64,000 bases of DNA from Morinoia aosen. Lineage: Eukaryota > Arthropoda > Malacostraca > Amphipoda > Talitridae. The notes under the pieces were generated by a model that was not told the origin of the DNA, searched no databases, and saw only the letters and a program-made list of their open reading frames with translations. Each line of letters begins with the position of its first letter. The first letter of the stretch is position 1. Positions 1-8,812 of this stretch are shown here, one piece after another. The stretch is taken from positions 39,406,068-39,470,067 of the forward strand of contig CM059566.1 of NCBI GenBank assembly GCA_030386875.1, written 5' to 3'. The translations under genes and the position numbers were made by a program.

Positions 1-900
1 GTATATTCATTAATCATATTAAAAGTTTCATTGAGGGTTCATTGTAAAGAGGGAGAGTTGCTCTTTCTGTCAGGGGGGAAAAAAATACTGCTACCCCCAA
101 TGAAAATCTATGAAATTTGAGTTTTTATTTTGGTAAAATACAAAAAACAGAAACCAGAAAATCAATGTCCATTTTTCATTTATTGCACTTTTATGTTTTT
201 TTATGATGCATTTTCATAGATTCTGAGTTGCTGAATCTTGTGGTATGTGAATTTTTTTTCAGGTCCAATAGTTCCAGAGTTATCTGCATTATATGTAAAA
301 CACAGTTTATATTTTTTAGTTCATTTTGTGCATAGGCTGTTATCAAGCAGTTTCATTGTTTGTAAAGAGTTTGATATGCATAGAGCTTTTCCTCCCAAAT
401 ACAATGGTGGTATTATTTTTTGCGTAGGAGTAAATCTGTGGATTTGGACTCCCATTTTTGGAAAAAAAACATAAGAGAATAAAAATGATGGCAACCTTCT
501 TAGAGGCAGAGTGTGTGCTGGTATGCCTCAGCTACACTGCTGGCCTTCTAAGAGGTTGTGCAGCGCCAGTAGCTACACTCCAGACTGAGCAGAAGAATTC
601 ATACAGATTTGAGCTTGTTGATGATAAGAATTCATACAGATTTGAGCAAAAAACTTGTGCAGTCATTTCTGAGATTTTCCTTTTTGTATCAATTGGTATA
701 TTCAGGCATTAGGTAATTCCTACCTCCCTCTTTGCAGTCTCTCTTAAACTGATATTTTGTTCATATTCATTAGAACTTCCTTGGTTCTAGATACCAAACA
801 GCCAAAAACTAAATACTAATCATCTATTCTGTCATCAGTGGTTACCATCATTATTTTGAGCCAATTTATAGCGGAATGTTAAGTTTGGTCCACGGTATAC
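1..900. other. unassigned AT-rich sequence
   Basis: No gene or element recognised. Two short open frames here have no recognisable motif and low-complexity composition. A 20-odd-base direct repeat (GAATTCATACAGATTTGAGC) occurs twice within 595-650. The sequence looks like ordinary non-coding DNA next to the retroelement relics that begin near 917. Confidence 0.5.
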
Positions 901-916
901 AGGAGGTCTTGCCTCA

Positions 917-1880
917 GGTGCTTGAACTTGAACTTGAGGGCCAAGAGGGTCAGGGCCTTTGCAAGAGGGTCAGGGCCTTTGCAACAGCCTACAATTCCCT
1001 CCACAATTTTGACACAGAGAGTTCAGTGCCTGGTACCAGACTTGTCCACTAAACTACTCAGGATCTACTAATCCTTGTCACAAGCTGCCATTGGATGGCA
1101 TCACTGGGATAACCAGTGTGTCAAAACACCATCCCCAGGCATATTGAGTCATTACTGCCTACTCTACCTGACTGGCTCATTCCAATTACTGTCTCTTACC
1201 CCAGGCACGCACAAGAAGCATTTTCATATCTTCAATGATACTCAAATTACACTCCTGATTCAATCCAGCAAGACAACTCATCCCACAATCATCTTCAGCA
1301 CATCTGGCATACCACTCATTACATAATCTGTCATTGTTCTCATTCCACCTCCATGTAAGTCTGTTCACACTCAATGACTTACATCTCACAGCAAACAAGA
1401 GTTGACTTCCAAAACTACCATCATAGAACATCTCAAACTTGGGTGCTTCTTTTCATACTGCTCAAACACCACATTCATAAAACTCTCTCTCTCTTGCTCA
1501 TACTTACTAAATTCCAGCACAAAATGCTCAATTTTTTCCTCCACTCTACTATTGCCGACATAATCTGTCATTGTTCTCATTCCACCTCCATGTAAGTCTG
1601 TTCACACTCAATGACTTACATCTCACAGGAAACAAGAGTTGACTTCCAAAACTACCATCATAGAACATCTCAAACTTGGGTGCTTCTTTTTTCACATACC
1701 AGTTAAGTGTAGGCTTTCGCACCATGCTAAGCTTCCACTTATTCAATCCATACTCCTTCGTTTGCCTCTCAATCTCTTTTTTCCACCTCTTGCAGTCCCA
1801 CTCCGGCCCTACACCTCCAACATTTATAAAATTCCAGTCATCCAGGTTAAAACTTGTTCCAGGTTAAAACTTGCTTTTTC
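917..1880 (-). mobile_element. broken non-LTR retrotransposon relic A (C-terminal end)
   Basis: Minus-strand decayed 3' portion of a non-LTR retrotransposon. Broken frames encode fragments with a C-terminal zinc-knuckle-like pattern (RLCRQCNS, then IEHFVLEFSKYEQERESF) followed by segments ending in VRAWGKRQ. A better-preserved relic of the same family lies at 2190-2755, which shows that the segments here are rearranged. The 3' end at the left is a short run of CAAGTT repeats (seen as CTTGAA on the plus strand near 918). The clade is not certain. A CxxC...H...C tail after the reverse transcriptase is typical of Jockey/I-type elements. It is not functional. Confidence 0.65.
1325..1690 (-). repeat. 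tandem segmental duplication inside relic A
   Basis: A block of about 125-130 bp occurs at roughly 1325-1454 and again at 1561-1690, nearly identical (for example CAGCAAACAAGAG versus CAGGAAACAAGAG). Both blocks encode the same peptide on the minus strand (MFYDGSFGSQLLF, then SVNRLTWRWNENNDRLC). The copy order shows that the relic is a partial internal duplication, not a simple 5'-truncated insertion. Confidence 0.75.
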
Positions 1881-2189
1881 TTCTTCAAGTATCAGGAGGG
1901 ATCTTGAAAGTTCTTCTTTCTTCTTCTGTTGGTGTTTATTGGAGCTTCGAAGAGGTCTCCATGCAGCTCCACGACTGAGCGTTTGTTTCTCTCGTCAGAG
2001 CTGGGCCTGGATTCAACAGAATGGAAAAGAGTTTCAGCAAGATGCTTTTGGTAGTCATCCTTATTTACATATTGCATGTATCCATATGTATTCAACTTAT
2101 TTCATTTCTATTTCATCAATTCCTCTTATTTGTACTTTTACCATAATAGACATGCAGCACAGTACTTAAATTGTGTGTTAGTAACTAAG

Positions 2190-2755
2190 GCATGAACTTG
2201 AACTTGAACTTGAACATGAGGGCCGACAGTGTCGGGGCCTTTGTAACGGCCTACAATTCCCTCCACAATTTTCACACAAAGAGTTCAGCGCCTGGTACCA
2301 GACTTGTCCACTAAACTACTCAGGATCTACGACCCTTGTCACAAGCCTCCATTGGAAGGCATCACCGGGACAGACAGTGTGTCAAAACACCATCCCCCGG
2401 CACATTGGGTTATTACAGCCCATTCTACCAGACTGGCTCATTCCAGTCACTGTCTCTTACTCCAGGCACGCACAAGAAACACTTTCATAGCCTCAGTGAT
2501 GCTCGCATTACACTCCTGATCCAATCCAGCAAGACAGCTCATACCGCAATCATCTTCAGCACATCTGGCATTCCACTCATTCTCTCCATACTGCTCAGAC
2601 ACCACATTCATAAAACTCTCTCTCTCTTGCTCATACTTACTACATTCCAGCACAAAATGCTCAATTGTTTCCTCTACTCCACTATTACACTGCTGACATA
2701 ATCTGTTATTATTCTCATTCCATCTCCATGTACGTCTGTTCACACTCATGCCCTA
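2190..2755 (-). mobile_element. 5'-truncated non-LTR retrotransposon relic B
   Basis: Minus-strand fragment of the same family as relic A. A 100-codon frame (2749 down to 2447) reads SVNRRTWRWNENN, then RLCQQCNSGVEETIEHFVLE, giving a C-x2-C...H-x4-C zinc-knuckle-like module, and ends in VRAWSKRQ. Downstream, a 3' UTR of about 250 bp runs into (CAAGTT)n, seen as repeated CTTGAA at 2194-2215. The fragment holds only the extreme C terminus of the polyprotein and the 3' UTR. It is the best-preserved of the three copies in this corner and serves as the reference for the others. Confidence 0.7.
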
Positions 2756-2828
2756 ACTTGTGTGATCTTGAAAGTTGGTTGTAACTTGCGGCTGAATCGT
2801 TCCTACTCCGCAAGTTACTGGTCGATGT

Positions 2829-3600
2829 AGTGGACTGGAATATTTGTGCTGGAATGTAGTATGAGCATTAGAGAGGAGAGTTTCATGAATGTGGTGCAGT
2901 ATCGGTTAACATCGGCATCTTTGGGATGCTTTATTTCCAATCAAGCCTGATACATATGATCTTAGCATTGGTTTTTCAAATGTCTTTTAACTAACCCTAT
3001 ATATAGGACACCATGACGGTTCCCCCGTAAAGCCGATACCCATTTCCGACACCTGGGTTGAGTGGGGTATTGTGCTTTGAGCTTTCATTTATACCCAACG
3101 GGGAAAATCTCCGCGCCAGCGCTGGGAACGAACCCGCGACTTCCAGCATACAAGTCCGATCCCTTTACCGCTGTACCACGGAGAGCACAGTATGCAGAGA
3201 ATGAGTGGTATAGCAGATGTGCTGAAGATGATTGTGGTATAAGCTGTCTTCAGTTTGATCAGGCGTGTAATTTGAGTATCATTGAAGCTATGACAATTTT
3301 TCTTGTACGTGCCTGGAGTAAAAGACAGTGACTGGAATGAGCCAGTCATGTGGAGTGGGCTATAATGACCCACTATGCTTGGAGATGGTGTTTTGTTTTG
3401 AAGTACTTACTGGTTATCCCAGTGATGCCGTTTAATGGCAGTTTGCGACAAAGATTGGTGAATCCTGAGTAGTTTATCGGACAAGTCTGGTTTACAAGCG
3501 CTGAACTCTTCTGTGTTATTATTGTATTGAGGAGGGAATTGTAGGCCGCTACAAATGCCCCGACACTGTAGTTTTTCAAGTTCAAGGATGCATAAGATGC
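2829..3600 (+). mobile_element. non-LTR relic C, inverted, split by a SINE
   Basis: Plus-strand copy of the family seen in relics A and B. It begins near 2829 (GTGGACTGGAATATTTGTGC), continues as the stretch encoding the ESFMNVV motif, is interrupted by a SINE at 2903-3187, and resumes at 3188 with a frame reading ENEWYSRCAEDDCGISCL and ending VRAWSKRQ at 3331. The 3' UTR then runs to about 3595, where CAAGTT repeats appear. Together with relic B it forms an imperfect inverted repeat with an 80-bp spacer. Confidence 0.65.
2903..3187 (-). mobile_element. tRNA-derived SINE (copy 1)
   Basis: Read on the minus strand, the element starts with a tRNA-like head (GCTCTCCGTGGTACAGCGG as A-box region, GCGGGTTCGTTCCCAGC as B box, about 65 bp in all). 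A body follows containing CACAATACCCCACTC, then ACCCAGGTGTCGGAAATGGG. It ends in AAATAAAGCATC with a small GCATC/GATGC hairpin. The copy at 30423-30700 shares this architecture. It is flanked by a short direct repeat, CAGTAT (2897-2902 and 3188-3193), which I take as the TSD. It inserted into relic C and is therefore younger than that relic. Confidence 0.75.
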
Positions 3601-4674
3601 GAATTTTCAAGAGGATTCCAGATAAACTGCTCTTACCTTCCATTTTTCAAACTATGATGTGATGCATTGTCTTTTTCGCTTATTTTGTCTTGATGATAGA
3701 ATTGAGTTCTAGCGATTTGATCCCTAATTAAGCAAATCTGCACAGTTACTTCTTTCGGTAACTATTTTATTATGAACTCTGTGTTTATGTTTATTATGTT
3801 ACTAATTCAACAGAACCGAATCATTTACATCTATTTCTATCTTACTCGAATGTAGGGTATTTAAAATTTGCTTTTGAGATTTTTCAAATTCCCATATTTT
3901 GAGAGTGAGATGACGCAAGCGAGGCGTCGACCAGCGCAACATGCTCCTCTGTCCTAGGTTGTGCGAAAACCGGTTTTCAACACATATTCTCCGTACAATT
4001 GTTTATATCCTATAGAGGTTTTTGATGTAATTTGCAGAGGTAGGTGAAATCAAATTTTCATTCCAGACTTCTTTTTGAACGTTAATTCTTATATAGAAGA
4101 TTGAAAATTGATGACTTACGCAGCTTTAGTCCAATCAAGCATATATTACCCTCTGAAGTGTTTTTTAGGTACTATTATTAATATATATTTTAATAACTGT
4201 CTTAAATTATTGTAGTCGCAGCATAGAAAATTACAGTTTATAAATTGACTAATTTAAATAAGGCGCTGCTGTTTTCTCTGACGAAAATCTTTGAGCTTGA
4301 GAGTGACGCATTGGCGAGTTGCATTAGCACAGACAATAGTAAATATGGTAGGTAAGTGGCAAATAAACTTTTGTTGCCTGCTGTGGGAGGGATTGTATCT
4401 ACGATTACGTAACAATTTTGAAAATCCGGCCCATGCCAACCAGAGGTATCAACATACGCAACTGTAATCAAACCTTCCCGCATACCAAATATTAAGCAGA
4501 TTTTAATCTATTTTTATCATAGATATTTTAGAATGTAACGTGCGCTGTAGAATAATATGGAGAAAAAAAATGAATTAAACATGTTTCTTCTTATCAGCGT
4601 TAACAACATACCTGTACCGCAAGCAGATTCGTTGCAGCTGTAGAATGATTAATTGTTTTCTTTACTGATTTCGC
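3600..4674. other. unassigned sequence before the nested stack
   Basis: I see no gene or recognisable element. Frames are short and lack motifs. The last 13 bases before the retrotransposon tail (4675-4687, CTATTTTATATTA) recur at 18082-18094 and mark the pre-insertion target site. Confidence 0.5.
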
Positions 4675-4687
4675 CTATTTTATATTA

Positions 4688-5101
4688 GTAGTAGTAGTAG
4701 TAGTAGTAACATAGGTTTGCTAGCGCTTCAGTTATTCAAACTATATCGCACCGGAGGTCACATAATTTAATTAGTATCAGACTTTCCGATTTACCACGTA
4801 AGATGAACATCAACATTATTTGAACATCAAAGATTATATGATCGTAATTATAGTTACAACTCAAGAGTATAATTGTCTCCCCATTGAAATCTTGTACATA
4901 CAACAGTACATTCGAACACACTGGGCAGCCACACCCCGTAGGGGGTTTCAGCTGCCCACCCATTATGGCCGGACGCCTTACCCACGCTGAAACCCCCCGA
5001 GGTACCAACGTAGCGCGCCCGGCCATATTGCAGTTTCTTCATCTACAATCTTCCAATACAATATCACGCTTGGTTACAGTGCATTACTGCGTGGCTTCAT
5101 G
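4688..5101 (-). other. 3' UTR and trinucleotide tail of the I-like element
   Basis: The region downstream of the ORF2 stop contains an inverted repeat in which GGGGGTTTCAGC (4940-4951) faces GCTGAAACCCCC. It also holds a second stem formed by GCCGGACGC and GCGCCCGGC. The truncated relative at 61637-62115 keeps both stems. The terminus is (GTA)n. This is the likely recognition site for the element's own reverse transcriptase, by analogy with structured 3' UTRs of other non-LTR elements. Confidence 0.6.
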
Positions 5102-8100
5102 TTAAATCTCAGAAAATAGCTTGCACCTCTCCAGGAACAGCTGCAACGCTGCTGCGTTAAAGCCTGAGCGCTCGTTTTCCCTGAGTATTCCAATCAACAC
5201 ATCCTCCGTGCAGCCACGAAGACTTGGGAAACACACATTGCGTATAGCAGAGTATCTTGGACATTCAACGAGAAAATGCACAACAGTCAGGGGAACACGG
5301 CACCGTTCGCATTGCGGCTGCGGCTGTCGCTCCATGAGGTGGCCGTGCGTTATGCGAGTATGGCCGATGCGGAGGCGGCAGAGTATCACCTCCATTCGAC
5401 GAGCACGGCAGTTAGAAGATGACCACTCTCGGACAGTGGGCTTAATGTTTCTCAATTTATTGTCAGTTGTGGCCGTCCAGTTTCGCTGCCACAGATCCTT
5501 CACCGCCGCCTTGATGCGAGGATAAAAATCACGGGAAGGGACCATCAAATTTAGTGTTCTCTCACTTGACCCAGCAGCTTGCTTAGCTTCCCGGTCTGCT
5601 CTCTCATTGCCAGATATCCCCACATGCGCGGGCACCCAGCATATAACGACACTCTTCCGTTCATTTACGAACTGTGCCAGCTTTGTGACGATCTCCGCAA
5701 TAATGGGGTGGGTACTGTTGTACATCTGAGCAGCATCTATTACGCTTTTCGAGTCAACGAAGATGGTGAAAGAATGACAATCGTGCTCCTCGATCAGCTG
5801 TAGCGCTTCCATCACACCATACAGCTCCGCTGAGAAAATTGAGGTCTCTGGGAGCAGTCTCCTAGCCCTCACTATTTCCCCGGACACAGCGGCACATCCC
5901 ACAGCGTCTCCTGTCTTAGAGCCGTCTGTATAAATCTTCACAGAGTTTGCGTGTTTCTCCAGTATATGCTCCATGAAAATTCCCTTCAGGATGTTAGCCG
6001 GCATTGACTCCTTTTTCGGCACTCGACATCCAGGGCAGAAGCTCTCCACGGGGACACGCCATGTCGGAGAGCAGTCAAACAGCACAGGTAGCACTCTCAT
6101 GGGTCCCAGCTGCATGGCGGCCGTCAGCGCAGGATAGTTCATTGATGATGGCAGACAATACGGGAAAGGCAGATGTCGTCCGGAAGGCGCGTGCACGCTT
6201 CTCCATGTAGGAGACAGGGGCAGCTGATCTAGACGAGCCAGGTACTGTAGGCTCAGCTGTACACGGCGGAGCCAAAGAGGAGGTTCTCCACTCTCCACAC
6301 ACAAACTGACTGACGGGGAGGTCCGAAAGGCGCCAGTGCAAAGCCTTATGGCCGTGTGGTGCACCGGATCAAGCACTGACAACGAAGTTTCCCTTGCATA
6401 CTGGTATACAGTGCATCCATAATCCAGCTTACTTCTGATCAGGGTTCTGTATAGGCGCAGCAATGTTACACGGTCAGCTCCCCACGCCAGGCCTGATACA
6501 CATTTCAACAGGTTCATTCTTCTGTTGCAATCAGACTTCAGCGCGGCCAGATGGGGTTTCCACGATAGCTTGTCATCAATAGTTAGGCCCAGAAATTTGG
6601 CACTATGAGCAAAGTTTATCGGTACTCCCCGGAGAAGTAACTGTGGAGGGTCCCGTCGGCAGCGTCCCTGAAAATGCAGGGCCACAGTCTTCCCAGTGGA
6701 GAAAACGAAACCATTTTCAGTCGCCCAGTCATTCACACCGTTGATAGCCAACTGCACTCTGCGCGCCAGCGCAGGCAAATACGCTGATGAAGAGTAAATC
6801 ATGAAGTCATCAACGTACAATGACGACGAGACATCGGCTGGCAGTGTGGAGGTGATGTCATTGACGGCCAGAGAGAAGAGGGTGCAGCTCAGCACACTAC
6901 CCTGGGGTAGGCCCTCCTGCTGGGTTTGCCAAGGCGACAATGTGGCTCCCACTTTTACACGAAAACTCCTCTCCTGGAGGAACCGCTGGACAAAGAAAGC
7001 CAAATTGCCCCGAAGGCCACATCCATAAACACGTTGGAGGAGCCCATGTCTCCAAACGGTATCATATGCTTTGTGCAGGTCGAAGAAGACACACAAGCTC
7101 TGCTTGCGGGCGGCAATATTCTGAACCAGATGACTCTGCAGTCTCACGACAGCATCCGTGGTCCCCCGAAGCTGCCTGAAGCCGAACTGGGCAGGATTCA
7201 GAATTTCTTCTGCTTCCAGCCATCGTACAAGGCGAACGTTTACAATCCTCTCCAATAGCTTGCACACACAACTCGTTAGGGCGATAGGTCGGTAGCTGTC
7301 TGTACGGGTGGCCGGTTTCTGAGGTTTGGCAAAGGCAAGGATTGTTGCAGTGCGCCAGTCCCTTGGAAATACGTGGGTCGTCCAGACCTTATTGAATATA
7401 TGAAGCAGCTGGCGCAAGGCTGATGAATGCATCCTCTTGAGCATCTGATAGTGAATCCCATCGGGGCCTGGTGCAGTATTATTGCAAGTTCTCAAGGTGC
7501 GGTAGATTTCAAGGAAGGTGATAGGCTCGTTGTACGAGAAAACTGTTTCTGTTGCAAAGTCTGGTTTATATTGTTCTCTTTGGCGTTTTTGTGCTCGGAA
7601 AGCAGGTGGATACTGGGCTTCGCTACTATTATGCGCGAAACTATCAGCCAGCGCCGCCGCCACCCGCTGAGGATCCGCCGTGAGTATGCCGTCCACTTCT
7701 AAACAAGGCCTGCCACAGCTGTATTTTCCCTTCATCTTACCCACACGTTGCCAAATTTTGGTCATAGGTGTGTCGGTATTTAGGCTGCTAACATATTTGC
7801 GCCACGAGCTCCGCCTAGCAGCGTCCTTGATGAATTGGGCCTTCGCTCTTGCTCGCTTATATGCAATAATATCTGCCAGCTCGCCGGTACGTCTAGAGCG
7901 TCTCAGGGCTTGCCGCCGCTCATAGTTTGCCACAGCGCAATCATTATTCCACCAAGGAACACGGTACTTTGGTGCACCACCGCGTGACATCGGGATAGCA
8001 GCACTAGCAGCACTCCTGAGGGTACCGGTAAAACGCTCCACCATGTCGTCAACTTCCAGCAGGTCATTCATTTCTTCCATCTGGGTTAGGGCTTCAAAAG

Positions 8101-8812
8101 TATCCCAGTTAGCACGCTTCATGCAGTATCGAGGTTCTGCTGGCACTGGAGTAAACTCCCTTACTTCCATAACAATGGGGAAGTGGTCACTGCCATGAGT
8201 ATCATCCAGAACGCTCCACAGAACATCGGGGAACATATCTGGGGTGCTGAAACTGAGGTCGATGGCGGAGGTCGTCCCTGTTTGGACGTGAAAATGAGTG
8301 GCGGCCCCAGTGTTGAGCAAACAGAAATTGGATCTCGTAATGAATTGGTTGATGAGCCTACCACGCTGGTCGCTTTGGGCGTTGCCCCAAGCCACGTGCT
8401 TTGCATTGAGGTCGCCTACCACAAAAGCGGGCCCAGGCAAATGAGTACTGATATTCTCAAAATCGGGCAACGAGAAAGGTTCAGCTGGGGGGATATACAT
8501 ATTGCAGATGGTGGTCATTTTCTTGTTGAACCAAAAACGGATTGCCATTGCCTGGATCTGGGTGTTCATCGGCACTTTGGAATAACCCAAGTCCTTCCTT
8601 ACAAGAACAGCTAGTCCAGATCCAGGGACAGGATTTGGTACGTGAGAGAAAGTTTCAATATTATAGTTGGCTGGTGGGGTCGGAGTTATGTCTCCCAGCA
8701 TGGTCTCCTGGAGACATATGCACAGTGGTTGTTGTTGCTGGATGATAGTCAGGAGGTCACCGTAATTCCTACGGTATCCTCTACAATTCCACTGTAAAAC
8801 ACTCTGCATCAT
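5102..8812 (-). CDS. I-like element ORF2: endonuclease-reverse transcriptase-RNase H
   Basis: 1236-residue polyprotein that would nick the target DNA, reverse-transcribe the element RNA and degrade the RNA strand. An N-terminal AP-like endonuclease (about residues 1-220) shows LQWNCRG with N9, LQET with E36, VVGDLN with D134 and GSDHFP at 207-212. The reverse transcriptase (about 480-760) shows FFDLHKAYD with D578, GLPQGSVLS near 634-642, and YVDD at 666-669 where many relatives have FADD. The RNase H domain (about 955-1085) shows YTDGS with D963, AEL with E996, FVDSKS with D1020 and H1063/D1073 in PAHVGISGNERAD. A C-terminal zinc knuckle is C1168-x2-C1171-x7-H1179-x4-C1184. No stop or frameshift is seen and all catalytic residues are present. 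The start ATG overlaps the ORF1 stop as ATGA (8812-8809), so translation probably depends on termination-reinitiation. Its base composition is visibly GC-richer than the surroundings. Confidence 0.95.
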   Translation of the reverse strand: MMQSVLQWNCRGYRRNYGDLLTIIQQQQPLCICLQETMLGDITPTPPANYNIETFSHVPNPVPGSGLAVLVRKDLGYSKVPMNTQIQAMAIRFWFNKKMTTICNMYIPPAEPFSLPDFENISTHLPGPAFVVGDLNAKHVAWGNAQSDQRGRLINQFITRSNFCLLNTGAATHFHVQTGTTSAIDLSFSTPDMFPDVLWSVLDDTHGSDHFPIVMEVREFTPVPAEPRYCMKRANWDTFEALTQMEEMNDLLEVDDMVERFTGTLRSAASAAIPMSRGGAPKYRVPWWNNDCAVANYERRQALRRSRRTGELADIIAYKRARAKAQFIKDAARRSSWRKYVSSLNTDTPMTKIWQRVGKMKGKYSCGRPCLEVDGILTADPQRVAAALADSFAHNSSEAQYPPAFRAQKRQREQYKPDFATETVFSYNEPITFLEIYRTLRTCNNTAPGPDGIHYQMLKRMHSSALRQLLHIFNKVWTTHVFPRDWRTATILAFAKPQKPATRTDSYRPIALTSCVCKLLERIVNVRLVRWLEAEEILNPAQFGFRQLRGTTDAVVRLQSHLVQNIAARKQSLCVFFDLHKAYDTVWRHGLLQRVYGCGLRGNLAFFVQRFLQERSFRVKVGATLSPWQTQQEGLPQGSVLSCTLFSLAVNDITSTLPADVSSSLYVDDFMIYSSSAYLPALARRVQLAINGVNDWATENGFVFSTGKTVALHFQGRCRRDPPQLLLRGVPINFAHSAKFLGLTIDDKLSWKPHLAALKSDCNRRMNLLKCVSGLAWGADRVTLLRLYRTLIRSKLDYGCTVYQYARETSLSVLDPVHHTAIRLCTGAFRTSPSVSLCVESGEPPLWLRRVQLSLQYLARLDQLPLSPTWRSVHAPSGRHLPFPYCLPSSMNYPALTAAMQLGPMRVLPVLFDCSPTWRVPVESFCPGCRVPKKESMPANILKGIFMEHILEKHANSVKIYTDGSKTGDAVGCAAVSGEIVRARRLLPETSIFSAELYGVMEALQLIEEHDCHSFTIFVDSKSVIDAAQMYNSTHPIIAEIVTKLAQFVNERKSVVICWVPAHVGISGNERADREAKQAAGSSERTLNLMVPSRDFYPRIKAAVKDLWQRNWTATTDNKLRNIKPTVREWSSSNCRARRMEVILCRLRIGHTRITHGHLMERQPQPQCERCRVPLTVVHFLVECPRYSAIRNVCFPSLRGCTEDVLIGILRENERSGFNAAALQLFLERCKLFSEI

